A stretch of 64,000 nt of DNA. Source: Chromatiales bacterium. GTDB lineage: Bacteria > Pseudomonadota > Gammaproteobacteria > UBA6429. The translations under genes were made by a program, and so were the position numbers. Where the stretch lies: contig JALTJN010000143.1 of the NCBI GenBank assembly GCA_027076405.1, forward strand, positions 1-64,000. Reading direction: 5' to 3'. Positions within the stretch are counted from its first letter, which is position 1; every line of letters begins with the position of its first letter. Shown here in pieces: positions 43,590 through 53,080 of the stretch. Under the pieces are notes generated by a model. The model saw nothing but the letters and a program-made list of their open reading frames with translations, searched no databases and was not told the origin of the DNA.

Positions 43590-44942
43590 ATGCATATTCA
43601 TATTCTTGGTATCTGTGGCACATTTATGGGCGGGCTTGCATTGATTGCTCGTGAGCTTGGGCATACAGTAAGTGGTTCAGATGCAAATGTGTACCCTCCC
43701 ATGAGTACACAACTCCAAGAACAGGGCATAACCTTAATGCAGGGTTACGAGTCTGCACATTTAGATCCCGAGCCAGATATTGTGGTTATTGGAAATGCTT
43801 TATCTCGTGGCAATCCGGCTGTCGAAGCCGTTTTAGAAAGAGGTTTACGTTATACCTCCGGTGCACAATGGTTATCTGATTATGTTCTGCACGATCGTTG
43901 GGTGCTTGCCGTAGCCGGTACACATGGGAAAACATCAACAGCAAGTTTGTTAGCCTGGCTTCTGGAAGACAATAAATTATCACCGGGTTTTTTAATTGGT
44001 GGTATCCCCGCTAACTTTGGTATTTCAGCGCGTTTAGGCGAAACACCTTTTTTCGTTGTTGAAGCTGATGAGTATGATACGGCATTTTTTGATAAACGCT
44101 CTAAATTCGTTCATTACCACCCACGTACTTTAATTTTAAATAACTTAGAATACGATCATGCGGATATTTTCCCGAATATTGAAGCAATACAAACACAGTT
44201 TCATCATTTATTACGCACTGTCCCTGCAAACGGTTTAGTCATTAGCCATGCTGGTGATCGTTATCTGGATGAAACAATTAAACGAGGTTGCTGGACGACT
44301 GTTGAATATTTTTCCGGTAAACAAACAAAAGGCTGGCAGGCAATACCGGTTACTGCTGATGGTGAAGAGTTTGATGTTCTTTTTGGCGTCGAGAAAGTTG
44401 CGTCAGCAAAATGGTCAATGCTTGGGCAGCATAATATGGATAATGCTCTAGCAGCAATTGCCGCTGCCCGTCATGTTGGTGTACCTGCGGATTTGTCGGT
44501 AGAAAGTTTAGCGGCTTTTAAAGGAATAAAACGACGTATGGAATGTCTTGCCGTTGTAAATGGGGTGACTGTTTATGATGATTTTGCGCACCATCCTACG
44601 GCAATCAAGTTTACTTTAGATGGTTTACGCAAGAAGGTCGGCAATAAAAAGATAATTGCTATTCTCGAACCGCGTTCAAACACCATGAAAATGGGTGTAC
44701 ATAAAGATACACTTGCAGCATCTTTAGCTGAGGCGGATGATGTATATTTGTATCAAGCGGAAAGTTTGGATTGGGATCTGGCCATAGAATTAAATATGGA
44801 TACAAATAATGTATTTTCTTCAACACAAGCTATTATTGACAAAGTGGTTGCAGAAGCAAAAGACAGCGATCATATTGTGATTATGAGTAATGGTGGTTTT
44901 GAAGGGATTCATCAAAAAATAATCGATGGCCTGAAAAATTAA
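43590..44942 (+). CDS. mpl: UDP-MurNAc:L-Ala-gamma-D-Glu-mDAP ligase Mpl
   Basis: A 450-residue Mur ligase homologue that recycles murein tripeptide. N-terminal HILGICGTFMGGLALIARELGH is the Mpl form of the nucleotide fold; VAGTHGKTSTASLLAWLLED is the ATP P-loop; NNLEYDHADIFPN and VYDDFAHHPTAIKFTL are Mur ligase motifs. Length matches Mpl (about 450). Cytoplasmic. ubiX follows 46 bp later, as in other gammaproteobacteria. With anmK at the right edge it marks peptidoglycan recycling. Confidence 0.96.
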   Translation: MHIHILGICGTFMGGLALIARELGHTVSGSDANVYPPMSTQLQEQGITLMQGYESAHLDPEPDIVVIGNALSRGNPAVEAVLERGLRYTSGAQWLSDYVLHDRWVLAVAGTHGKTSTASLLAWLLEDNKLSPGFLIGGIPANFGISARLGETPFFVVEADEYDTAFFDKRSKFVHYHPRTLILNNLEYDHADIFPNIEAIQTQFHHLLRTVPANGLVISHAGDRYLDETIKRGCWTTVEYFSGKQTKGWQAIPVTADGEEFDVLFGVEKVASAKWSMLGQHNMDNALAAIAAARHVGVPADLSVESLAAFKGIKRRMECLAVVNGVTVYDDFAHHPTAIKFTLDGLRKKVGNKKIIAILEPRSNTMKMGVHKDTLAASLAEADDVYLYQAESLDWDLAIELNMDTNNVFSSTQAIIDKVVAEAKDSDHIVIMSNGGFEGIHQKIIDGLKN

Positions 44943-44988
44943 AAACAAAATGGTTTTAATATTTAGAGATAAGAGAGAAACTTAAAGC

Positions 44989-45603
44989 ATGGCAGAAGAA
45001 AAACAAGCTCCGGTTATTTTAGCTTTAACGGGCGCATCAGGTGTGCAGTATGCTTTACGTTTATTAGAATGCTTGCTTGATACCGGTACTCCTGTTTATT
45101 TAATGGTATCAAAGGCTGCGCAGATAGTTTTATCCATGGAGACAGAATTAAAAGTCCCTGCAAAATCAACAGAAATGGCACGCTTCTTTAGTGAGCTTTA
45201 TAATGCGAAAGAGGGGCTGCTGGAAGTATTTAGTCAGGAACAGTGGACTGCACCGATAGCCAGTGGCTCGCACAAAGCAATGTCAATGGTGGTTTGTCCA
45301 TGTACAACCGGTACGCTGGCTGCAATAGCGAATGGCAATAGCGATAATTTACTGGAACGTGCTGCAGATGTGATGCTGAAAGAAAGAAGACAGCTTATTA
45401 TGGTTGTCAGAGAAACACCTTTTTCACATATTCATTTAGAAAATATGCTTCGTCTTTCTCAGGCCGGAGCAACCATTATGCCAGCAAACCCCGGTTTTTA
45501 TCATAAACCAAAAAGTCTGGACGATATTGTTGATTTTATGGTTTCCCGTATTCTTGATCATTTAAAAATCAGCCATAACTTATTACCTCGCTGGGGTGAA
45601 TAA
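44989..45603 (+). CDS. ubiX: Flavin prenyltransferase UbiX
   Basis: A 204-residue UbiX. LALTGASGVQYALRLLECLL is the flavin site; SGSHKAMSMVVCPCTTGTLAAIANGNSDNLLERAADVMLKERRQLIMVVRETPFSHIHLENML are the hallmark blocks. Makes prenylated FMN for UbiD in ubiquinone synthesis. Downstream of mpl on the same strand. Confidence 0.96.
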   Translation: MAEEKQAPVILALTGASGVQYALRLLECLLDTGTPVYLMVSKAAQIVLSMETELKVPAKSTEMARFFSELYNAKEGLLEVFSQEQWTAPIASGSHKAMSMVVCPCTTGTLAAIANGNSDNLLERAADVMLKERRQLIMVVRETPFSHIHLENMLRLSQAGATIMPANPGFYHKPKSLDDIVDFMVSRILDHLKISHNLLPRWGE

Positions 45604-45732
45604 ATCGTGGTGAGTAAATATCGGGCTGGGTAAATTGAGCTGGGATTTTCTTTAAATTGTGCCAGACTGTATAGATACATTAAATACACAGCAAAGCCAC
45701 TTATTATTATTTTAAAGAAGTATTAATAAAGT

Positions 45733-46329
45733 ATGAGCGACGTAGAAAAAATTAAAATACCTTTGTTTCCGTTAAACGCGGTACTGTTTCCGGGTGGAGC
45801 ATTACCTCTTCGTATCTTTGAGCCACGCTATCTGGATATGATTAGCGAAAGTATGAAATCAGAAAGTGGTATTGGCGTTATTTTAATTGAAGAGGGGAGA
45901 GAGGCAGGTAAGGCCGCAAAGGCTCATGACGTAGGTACAATGAGTTTTATTTCTTATTGGCATAAACGTAACGATGGTATGTTGGGAATTACTTTGACCG
46001 GTGAGCAACGTTTTCGTGTTTTAGAGACCGAGATTAAACCCAATCAACTTATTATCGCCGAGGCTGAGTTATTACCGGCATTTAATATTTCTGAAGTAGA
46101 TTATGAAGCAGAGGAATTTGTTAAATTATTAAAACAAATTATTGCGCAGTTAGAACCGCCTTATACCACCATGATTAAGTATTATGATGATATGGATTGG
46201 GTCAGTGCACGACTCATTGAATTATTACCCTTGCAATTAATTGACAAGCAAAAGATGTTGTTAATGAGTGACGTCAATGAAAGAATTCATTATCTTCAGC
46301 CATTATTAAAAAATATGGAAATGCTATAA
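45733..46329 (+). CDS. LON substrate-binding-domain protein
   Basis: A 198-residue protein that is only the N-terminal (substrate-binding) domain of Lon: IPLFPLNAVLFPGGALPLRIFEPRYLDMI, IGVILIEEGREAGKAAKAHDVGTMSFI, then a helical end. There is no ATPase or protease domain. Family members in gammaproteobacteria are of unknown function. Single gene, 130 bp after ubiX. Confidence 0.9.
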   Translation: MSDVEKIKIPLFPLNAVLFPGGALPLRIFEPRYLDMISESMKSESGIGVILIEEGREAGKAAKAHDVGTMSFISYWHKRNDGMLGITLTGEQRFRVLETEIKPNQLIIAEAELLPAFNISEVDYEAEEFVKLLKQIIAQLEPPYTTMIKYYDDMDWVSARLIELLPLQLIDKQKMLLMSDVNERIHYLQPLLKNMEML

Positions 46330-46339
46330 CGGGTTATGT

Positions 46340-46362
46340 GATTCCCGCGTATGCGGGAATCC
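46340..46362. repeat. Short palindromic intergenic repeat
   Basis: GATTCCCGCGTATGCGGGAA then TCC, a hairpin between convergent LON and hemL genes. Related GTCATTCCCGC...GGGAATGAC at 63695. May also terminate transcription. Confidence 0.65.
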
Positions 46363-46375
46363 ATATGAAAACATA

Positions 46376-47656
46376 TTACAGCGTTAAAAATACTTTCTCT
46401 GCCGCATCGAGTGTTTTTTCAATATCTTCATCTGCATGCATACTGGAAACAAAGCCAGTTTCATATGAAGATGGGGCTAGATAAATTCCTTCATTCAGCA
46501 TTCCATGATAAAACCTCTTAAAGCGTTCTGCATCACAGGCGCTAACCTGTTCAAATGTGCTGATATTTTTTTCTTCTGTAAAAAAGAAGCCAAACATTGC
46601 ACCGGCCTGATTTGTAGTTAACGGAATATTGGTTTTTGTAGCACGTTCCTCTAACCCTTTAACCAGTTTTGTTGTTTGTTTGCTTAAGTTTTCAAAAAAA
46701 TCTGTCTGGGAAATAATATCCAACGTTGTTAGTCCTGCCGCCATTGCAACCGGATTACCGGATAATGTACCTGCTTGATAGACAGGCCCCAGAGGAGCGA
46801 TGTGTTCCATAATTTCACGCTTGCCACCAAAGGCACCAACAGGCATACCGCCACCAATGACTTTGCCTAAAGTAGTTAAGTCGGGTTTTATATTATAGAA
46901 ACCTTGTGCACCACCGAGTGAAACCCGGAAGCCTGTCATGACTTCATCAAGAATAAGAACGCTACCATGTTCATCACACACTTCACGTAATCCTTCAAGG
47001 AAGCCGGCAACAGGTGGAATACAATTCATATTACCTGCAACAGGTTCTACAATAATGCAGGCAATTTGATCACCTATTTCTTTAAAAGTCTGTTTAACTT
47101 CTTCAATATTGTTATAGCTTAAAGTTATCGTATGTTCGGCAAGTGAAGCTGGAACTCCGGGAGATGTCGGAACGCCTAGGGTCAAAGCACCGGAACCGGC
47201 TTTAACCAGTAAAGAGTCCGAGTGACCATGGTAGCAACCTTCAAATTTTACGATTTTATCACGGCCGGTATAACCTCGCGCTAAACGTAATGCGCTCATT
47301 GTCGCTTCAGTGCCGGAGCTCACCATTCGTACCATGTCGATCGAGGGGACGAGTTCACAAACTTTATCCGCCATTTGGGTTTCAAGTTCAGTGGGTGCGC
47401 CAAAGCTAAGGCCGTTTTGCATGGTTGCCTGTACACTTTTTAAAACGTCCGGATGGGCGTGTCCGACAATCATTGGTCCCCATGAGCCAACATAATCTAT
47501 ATATTGATTATCATCTTCATCATAAACATAAGGGCCTTTTGCTTTCTTAAAAAAGACCGGATCACCACCAACACCTTTGAATGCCCGCACGGGTGAGTTG
47601 ACACCACCGGGAATGTGTTTTTGAGCTGCAGTAAAAAGTTCGCTTGAACGAGACAT
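46376..47656 (-). CDS. hemL: Glutamate-1-semialdehyde aminomutase
   Basis: A 426-residue PLP enzyme making 5-aminolevulinate in haem synthesis. [86 protein letters not shown] and the PLP lysine in [19 protein letters not shown] match HemL. Cytoplasmic. It follows thiE on the same strand (69 bp), the usual thiD-thiE-hemL order. Confidence 0.97.
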   Translation of the reverse strand: MSRSSELFTAAQKHIPGGVNSPVRAFKGVGGDPVFFKKAKGPYVYDEDDNQYIDYVGSWGPMIVGHAHPDVLKSVQATMQNGLSFGAPTELETQMADKVCELVPSIDMVRMVSSGTEATMSALRLARGYTGRDKIVKFEGCYHGHSDSLLVKAGSGALTLGVPTSPGVPASLAEHTITLSYNNIEEVKQTFKEIGDQIACIIVEPVAGNMNCIPPVAGFLEGLREVCDEHGSVLILDEVMTGFRVSLGGAQGFYNIKPDLTTLGKVIGGGMPVGAFGGKREIMEHIAPLGPVYQAGTLSGNPVAMAAGLTTLDIISQTDFFENLSKQTTKLVKGLEERATKTNIPLTTNQAGAMFGFFFTEEKNISTFEQVSACDAERFKRFYHGMLNEGIYLAPSSYETGFVSSMHADEDIEKTLDAAEKVFLTL

Positions 47657-47724
47657 AAGGTTTCCTTAATTTATTTTTATAAAATAGTGTTGTTTTATGA
47701 ATAAAATAATATTGGCATTATAAT

Positions 47725-48372
47725 TCAGACTGATGCATCAGGTGAATCGATTATTTTAACAAATTGCCGGGTTGCCGCTAAAATATCTTCTTGTGCAAAT
47801 ACCCCCTGAACCACTGCCAGCATATCTGCGCCGTTTTGTAGTAACGGAAGTGCTGTGTCGTGCGTGATGCCGCCGATTGCGACAAGTGGAATGCTGATAA
47901 TTTTGCGAGCTTCGTTGAGCAAGGCTAATTCGGCTTGCGGCGCATCGGGTTTAGTTAACGAGGTATAAAATCGACCGAAGGCAACATAATCGGCTCCCTG
48001 TTGCTGTGCGGTGACAGCAAAATCAATTTTATTATGACAGGTGACACCAATGATCTTGTTTTCTCCAAGCTGCTTGCGAGCCTGAGTTGTGTCGGTATCT
48101 TTTTGTCCAAGGTGAACTCCGTCGGCATTCACCTTTAAGGCAAGTTCGACATTATCATTAATAATAAAGAGAACATTATTTTCGTGACACATATTGGCAA
48201 GCATCTTTGCCTCGGATTCTTGTTGCTCTAATGGGGCGGTTTTATTCCGGTATTGCAGAATATTAATACCACCCTTAATGGCCAGTTGTGTTTTTTCAAT
48301 AAGCTTATCTTGCATCAATGCTGGGTCGGTAATGGCGTAAAGTCCGTGCAAATTATTTTTATTCATCTGCAT
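47725..48372 (-). CDS. thiE: Thiamine-phosphate synthase
   Basis: A 215-residue TIM-barrel enzyme joining HMP-PP and thiazole phosphate. Motifs: LYAITDPALMQ, INILQYRNKTA, IINDNVELALKVNADGVHLGQKD, VTCHNK, DYVAFGRFYTSLTKPDAP, VAIGGITHD. Starts 14 bp inside the end of thiD (coupled translation). The M at residue 3 is an alternative start. Confidence 0.95.
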   Translation of the reverse strand: MQMNKNNLHGLYAITDPALMQDKLIEKTQLAIKGGINILQYRNKTAPLEQQESEAKMLANMCHENNVLFIINDNVELALKVNADGVHLGQKDTDTTQARKQLGENKIIGVTCHNKIDFAVTAQQQGADYVAFGRFYTSLTKPDAPQAELALLNEARKIISIPLVAIGGITHDTALPLLQNGADMLAVVQGVFAQEDILAATRQFVKIIDSPDASV

Positions 48373-49153
48373 GTTGCCAGTAGAAACGGTGTGGAATGAG
48401 TTGACCTTTATCGCTAATCTTAAATGCGTGTTTCAGAGCATGCCAGCTATAATCTTGCGCTTCGTTAATGGCATTAAATGGATCCAGCCCCTGTGCAATT
48501 AGTGCCGCGATTGCGGAGGCAAGAGTGCAGCCTGAACCATGATACTCATCGGGAAGGCGATCCCAGCTAAAGGTTTCAACATACTGACCTTCATCGAACC
48601 ATAAATTATCTACATGCTGATTATCTTCGTGTGTACCGGTTAAAAGGACAGAATCACAGCCCATTTGCATGAGTTTTTCGCCACAACTTTTTAGCTCTTT
48701 TTCTCCGCTGAGCAGGCGTGCCTCGGGACTATTGGGAGTGAGAATACTGACATGCGGCAGTATGAGTTCCTGAATGGCTGTGATCATGTCAGTTTTTGTC
48801 AATTTGTTGCCACTACCAGCGGCGAGGACAGGATCGTATATGACAGGTAAGCCGGGATTCTTTTTAAGTAACGTACTTATTGACTCAAGTATACTAAGCG
48901 AACCAATCATGCCAATTTTAATGGCTTTTACCGATATATCTTCGAGCAGTTTATTCGCTTGAGCCATGAATAATTCTGCGTCCACCACTTGAAAGTCACT
49001 GACATTTTGAGTGTTTTGTACAGTGAGGGCGGTAATAATCGGGACTGCATGCCCGCCCATACTGGCAATACTTTCAATATCTGCCTGAATGCCTGCGCCG
49101 CCTGAAGGGTCAAAGCCTGATAAGCATAAAATGGTTGGAGGAGTTTGTAACAT
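48359..49153 (-). CDS. thiD: Hydroxymethylpyrimidine (phosphate) kinase
   Basis: A 264-residue ribokinase-fold HMP/HMP-P kinase. LCLSGFDPSGGAGIQADIESI, ALTVQNTQNV, YDPVLAAGSGN, LTPNSPEARLLSG, and the anion-hole DEYHGSGCTLASAIAALIAQG are diagnostic. With ThiE it makes thiamine phosphate. The promoter -10 at 49190 leaves only a short leader, without a TPP riboswitch. Confidence 0.95.
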   Translation of the reverse strand: MLQTPPTILCLSGFDPSGGAGIQADIESIASMGGHAVPIITALTVQNTQNVSDFQVVDAELFMAQANKLLEDISVKAIKIGMIGSLSILESISTLLKKNPGLPVIYDPVLAAGSGNKLTKTDMITAIQELILPHVSILTPNSPEARLLSGEKELKSCGEKLMQMGCDSVLLTGTHEDNQHVDNLWFDEGQYVETFSWDRLPDEYHGSGCTLASAIAALIAQGLDPFNAINEAQDYSWHALKHAFKISDKGQLIPHRFYWQHADE

Positions 49154-49189
49154 AATTAAACATTGTTTACCTGTAAAATATGGCTGCCT

Positions 49190-49195
49190 ATTATA
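49190..49195 (-). promoter_or_regulatory. Likely thiD -10 box
   Basis: TATAAT on the minus strand followed by AGGCAGCC, 37 bp before the thiD ATG. No clear -35. The transcript leader would be about 30 nt. Confidence 0.5.
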
Positions 49196-49242
49196 ATCTA
49201 ATGTAGACTCATAGAGTTACATAAAAATACAGGAATAACGGT

Positions 49243-50439
49243 GTGTCGAGTTCTAATGCTCCCTCCAAAGATTTAGAACAACAGTTGCTTGTTGCGCAGC
49301 AAGAAGTTGATGCACTGCGTTTAAAAAATACCGATCTTGAAGAACAGCTCAAAGCTTATTCCCTAATCAGTACAGGTCAAACCTCTTTAATTAATAAATT
49401 AATCGATAAAGTTCCTTTTGGTGTCATGCTGTTAAATCAGGATAGTATTGTTATTCATGCCAATGCTGCGTCAGGAAAAATATTTGAGACACCCGCCTTA
49501 AAAATGAAGGGGCAGCATTGTAACCAGTTCTTTGAGTGTTATGACGAATGTCATCATTGTCCGGCTACTATATCTAAAAGCAAAGAAATTAGCCTAAGAC
49601 CAATTCAGTGTGTGAATCATGATAAGCATGTGATGCATAGTGCTTTTGTCAGTAATGAGGGAAGTGAAAATATTATTGTTGAAACATTTATTGATATTTC
49701 TGAAATTAAACAGGCGGAAAAAGAATTAATAAAAATCAGTAAGGCAAAAGATGAGTTTCTTGGCATGATTAGTCATGAGTTACGTTCCCCTTTAAATGTT
49801 ATACAGGGATATAGTTCTCTGCTGGAAGAAGAGTTAAGAAATGTAGAGAATATAGACGTTTCTTCTTATGTTGAAAATATTCAGCATTCTGGAGAAATGT
49901 TACTTCAGGTAGTAAACAATCTTCTTGAACTGTCAAATTTAACTGCAGGTAAAGTTCAGGTCGATAATATACCTATTGAAATCCAAATGATTGTAACGCA
50001 GCTTCAATATCGTTTAGAAAAAGTCGTTGAAACAAATCATAATAAATTAATTATTAATACTGAAGATATTGCTCCGTTTGAACAGGATTTAGCATTGTTA
50101 ATGAAAGTGATTTATGAGTTGTTAATGAATGCAAATAAATTTACAGAAAATGGTGAAGTTTCACTATCAATTACTATACTGAAAAAAGATGGTGCAGACT
50201 GGCTCAGCTTTAAAATAACGGATACAGGATGTGGAATGACTGAAAGTACCATGAATCAAATATTCAAAGCATTTCATCAGGCTGACTCATCGTTAACCCG
50301 TTCTTATGAAGGTCTTGGGTTAGGATTGAGTATTGTTGAAAAAATAGTAAAAATTATTAATGGCTATATTGAGGTTGAAAGTGAATTAGGTAAAGGGGCA
50401 TGCTTTGCGGTTTTAGTTCCATATCATAAATTAGTTTAA
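49243..50439 (+). CDS. Soluble PAS histidine kinase with a cysteine cluster
   Basis: A 398-residue cytoplasmic kinase. An N-terminal coiled coil (8-40) precedes a PAS-like domain (about 50-155) with four cysteines, C93, C99, C103, C106 (HC...ECYDECHHCP). The PC..CP pattern is seen in a group of PAS domains and could hold a metal or react with redox signals. HisKA H178 lies in MISHELRSPLNVIQGY; the HATPase has LLMNANKFTENGE, DTGCGM and GLGLGLSIVEKI. No cognate regulator is adjacent. GTG start at 49243. Confidence 0.9.
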   Translation: MSSSNAPSKDLEQQLLVAQQEVDALRLKNTDLEEQLKAYSLISTGQTSLINKLIDKVPFGVMLLNQDSIVIHANAASGKIFETPALKMKGQHCNQFFECYDECHHCPATISKSKEISLRPIQCVNHDKHVMHSAFVSNEGSENIIVETFIDISEIKQAEKELIKISKAKDEFLGMISHELRSPLNVIQGYSSLLEEELRNVENIDVSSYVENIQHSGEMLLQVVNNLLELSNLTAGKVQVDNIPIEIQMIVTQLQYRLEKVVETNHNKLIINTEDIAPFEQDLALLMKVIYELLMNANKFTENGEVSLSITILKKDGADWLSFKITDTGCGMTESTMNQIFKAFHQADSSLTRSYEGLGLGLSIVEKIVKIINGYIEVESELGKGACFAVLVPYHKLV

Positions 50440-50446
50440 ATATTAT

Positions 50447-51229
50447 TTAATTTTTATGCCGTTTATGTTTTTTTTGTTTAATTGCCCGCATCACCCATAA
50501 CCAAACGCCACTTAAGGATAAAAATATAATCAGCAGAGCAATAAAGTCGACAAAATAAATCCCAAAGTCACCGAATAAGCGGCCACTATGTATGTCAAAT
50601 AAAACACGATCAAGTTTAAGGCCTTGTCCGCGGTAAAGTTCAAGTAATGACTGATATAGTTGCTTTGGTAACGTCGTGTTATCAGACCAAACTACAATGG
50701 CTGAAGGTGCTGCTTGCCAGAATAAAAAGTCTTCATTAGTTGTAAATATACCCGTGCTTGAACGAAGTGCGAGTTGATTATTGTCACTTATGCCGATGGC
50801 TTCAATACCCGGTGGAATGCCTTCCGTACCGGTTACCCGTTCGATCAGTTCACCATCCTTCGTGAAAACCAGTAGTACACTTTTTTGACTGACAACAATC
50901 ATGTTACTAAATTTGACGGCGCCGATAACACTAGAACGACTTTTATGAATGAGTTTTGTGTTGAGATAAATTTGTTTATCCCACTGGCTAATCCAGTCAT
51001 TATTTAATGCGAAAACGGGAATCTTTTCAGGTGCAGATATACCGTAATAATTTAATAACCATTCTGCTTTAATATAGGTTTTATCCAGTTTTAAACCGCT
51101 GCCATGGTTAAGCATAAAACCGGTTGCTGAAATAATAATGACAAACAAGGCGGCTATAAGTCCAGTGTATCGATGCCATTGATAAATGGATTTAAGCTGA
51201 ACGAGAGGTTTCTTTTTGTGTCGAGTCAT
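50447..51229 (-). CDS. PepSY-domain membrane protein
   Basis: A 260-residue protein. YQWHRYTGLIAALFVIIISATGFMLNHG is the PepSY-TM N-terminal helix with the W-H motif; the C-terminal end LFDIHSGRLFGDFGIYFVDFIALLIIFLSLSGVWLWVM is the paired helix and DIHSG motif. The periplasmic middle is a beta-rich region. PepSY-TM proteins often partner with flavinylated FMN-binding proteins. Start overlaps the FMN-binding stop by four bases. Likely role: transmembrane electron transfer to the flavoprotein; inferred. Confidence 0.87.
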   Translation of the reverse strand: MTRHKKKPLVQLKSIYQWHRYTGLIAALFVIIISATGFMLNHGSGLKLDKTYIKAEWLLNYYGISAPEKIPVFALNNDWISQWDKQIYLNTKLIHKSRSSVIGAVKFSNMIVVSQKSVLLVFTKDGELIERVTGTEGIPPGIEAIGISDNNQLALRSSTGIFTTNEDFLFWQAAPSAIVVWSDNTTLPKQLYQSLLELYRGQGLKLDRVLFDIHSGRLFGDFGIYFVDFIALLIIFLSLSGVWLWVMRAIKQKKHKRHKN

Positions 51230-51738
51230 AATTTAACGTGCTGAGATAAATAAAGTGCAAGACGTGCAAGTTTAGTTAGTGCACGCACAGATAAAGTTGC
51301 TCCCGATATGCCATCAACAGAACTGGTGAGTTGAAGATGATTAGTTAACGTTGCTTGTGAAAATTGTTTAATAAAAAAGGGGTGTCGGATTTCATCACCA
51401 CGGCTTTCCCTGAAAATAAGTACTTTAACGCGTTCAATCTTTCCATTGTTTATAACGATGCCTGCTGTAATCGGTTGTTCTTTACCAATTTCATTAAGTA
51501 TCCAGACAATGCGGGAATTTTTTTGCCAATATCTGACACGTAACTGGGTTGGTTTATGCTGTAAAATTTTTGTCGCTGCTTTACGTATTTTTCCGGTGAG
51601 CCACATTTTTTTCGCAACAGGTATTTTGTTTTCAAATACTTCATTCAAAAACTCTGCCGGTTCCTGATATGTACCGCGTGCAAAAGCAGAACTTGAAGCC
51701 AGTATGAGTAGTGAAATAAATGTGATTATTTTTTTCAT
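51226..51738 (-). CDS. FMN-binding-domain periplasmic protein
   Basis: A 170-residue exported protein with a signal peptide (AFA at residue 20). C-terminal FMN_bind domain with SVDGISGAT (D142, S145, T148), matching the ApbE flavinylation motif DxxSxxT, so T148 is the likely covalent FMN site. ITAGIVINNGKIERVKVLIFRESRG is the domain front. No apbE is in the window. Co-transcribed with the PepSY gene, 70 bp after the porin gene. Confidence 0.88.
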   Translation of the reverse strand: MKKIITFISLLILASSSAFARGTYQEPAEFLNEVFENKIPVAKKMWLTGKIRKAATKILQHKPTQLRVRYWQKNSRIVWILNEIGKEQPITAGIVINNGKIERVKVLIFRESRGDEIRHPFFIKQFSQATLTNHLQLTSSVDGISGATLSVRALTKLARLALYLSQHVKL

Positions 51739-51808
51739 AATTGATTAACGTAGAAAACTCAGCCACGCATTACCGCGGCCGAGTATCATACTACAAGTGG
51801 GGGGTAAC

Positions 51809-53002
51809 TTAGAATTGATAACCGATGCCCATATTCAAGCCATTCTGGTTTTTACCGTCAGCATTGTCTTGAGTTTGATAATGTAGCTTGAGAACCACAT
51901 CTTCATGCGGCCAGTAGTTCATTCCCACATCAATCTGTTTTTTTGCCGAGTTAGTTGTACCATTGCCTGCCTGATTATCCCAGTGATTGTATCGGGTAAA
52001 TACACCAATCTTTGGAGTCACCTTGTAAGATGGTTCGATATAAAAACCATTTTGCTTGTCTGCACCAATAGCGGCTGGTGCGCTGCCATCAATATTCCAG
52101 GCGGCATAGGCTGCGCGCAACTGGAAGTTTGACTTTTGCCAACTCAGAGCGGTGGAGAAGAGTTTAGAGCCTGAAACATTTGCAACAACTCCTTGTCCTG
52201 CATCACTTTGCATTAAATAGCTGGCAGAAACTTGTAAACCGGGTACACCATTCCAGGTAATTCGACCTGAATAGGCTAGATTTTTAGCCGGTGCTTTTGA
52301 AACACCTTTTCTGCCACTGCGTACTGCATAATTTTTTGCCGGGTCTAATTTTAATCCTGTCGTCACGAATACGTCATAACTCACACTATCAGAAAGCTTA
52401 CCGGCAACAGCAACACCACCTTCACGCCATGTAGAAGGAATAATGTTTGATGCAACGGGGCTGCGATCTACACCATAAAAAGTGGTTGGTTCATGTGTTT
52501 CATTAAGAATTCCAAATGGCATTAGAATAACACCGGTCGCAACTTGTGTATTTTCGCCCAGATCAAATTCAAGAAAAGCCTGTTCAAGCTCCATAGTGAA
52601 AGCATGTTCTAAATCCCATTCCATAAAAAATCGGGTTTTTTCATCAAATTCATGCCCAACAAATAAAACGGCACGATGAAAATCGATTTCCTGAAGATCT
52701 GAACCACCGCCACTTCCCTTCAAATTGTTGTAATGCATTTCTCCGTAACCACCAACAGTTGTTTTACCTGCGCTGCCATGGTGTGTTGAGCGCTTATTTG
52801 CGGACTTTTTATTGCCATGTGCTGCATTAGTATTGTTTGTTTCCATCATTTCTGCAGTGGCATTTAAACGCTCCATAATTTGCTGGTTTTGTTTTTTTAA
52901 TGCGTTAATTTCGTCTTGCACACTGTCAGCCATAGCTGTCTGAGTTAGTATCGGGCTGGTAATGAGTGCTGCAAGCAGAGCAGAAGTTGTAAATGTGTTC
53001 AT
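51809..53002 (-). CDS. Outer-membrane porin with coiled-coil front
   Basis: A 397-residue outer-membrane protein: signal peptide (TAMA, about residue 25), a coiled-coil stretch (DEINALKKQNQQIMERLNATAEMM), a polar His/Lys linker, and a beta-barrel of alternating segments ending in GIGYQF, the terminal phenylalanine recognised by the BAM complex. The barrel resembles OprP-like porins. GAGGAAAC precedes the ATG. A strong promoter with an overlapping Fur-like box suggests iron regulation and a role in iron or ferric chelate entry. Followed by FMN-binding and PepSY genes. Confidence 0.85.
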   Translation of the reverse strand: MNTFTTSALLAALITSPILTQTAMADSVQDEINALKKQNQQIMERLNATAEMMETNNTNAAHGNKKSANKRSTHHGSAGKTTVGGYGEMHYNNLKGSGGGSDLQEIDFHRAVLFVGHEFDEKTRFFMEWDLEHAFTMELEQAFLEFDLGENTQVATGVILMPFGILNETHEPTTFYGVDRSPVASNIIPSTWREGGVAVAGKLSDSVSYDVFVTTGLKLDPAKNYAVRSGRKGVSKAPAKNLAYSGRITWNGVPGLQVSASYLMQSDAGQGVVANVSGSKLFSTALSWQKSNFQLRAAYAAWNIDGSAPAAIGADKQNGFYIEPSYKVTPKIGVFTRYNHWDNQAGNGTTNSAKKQIDVGMNYWPHEDVVLKLHYQTQDNADGKNQNGLNMGIGYQF

Positions 53003-53042
53003 TTTGTTTCCTCAAGTTTTTGTTGTGTTCTGATGGAAAAGG

Positions 53043-53080
53043 AATATACACAGATTAAAATCTAAATGCAAATCATTCTC
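53043..53080 (-). promoter_or_regulatory. Near-consensus promoter with overlapping Fur-like box
   Basis: Minus strand: -35 TTGCAT (53066-53071), 17-bp spacer, -10 TATATT (53043-53048). A Fur-like 19-mer, GAGAATGATTTGCATTTAG on the minus strand (53062-53080), overlaps the -35 and matches the consensus at about 13 of 19 bases. It drives the porin, 40 bp ahead of its ATG, so iron repression is expected. Confidence 0.65.

Noticed and set aside
49154..49242. TPP riboswitch before thiD
   Set aside because: The leader is about 30 nt and lacks the CTGAGA and conserved stems.
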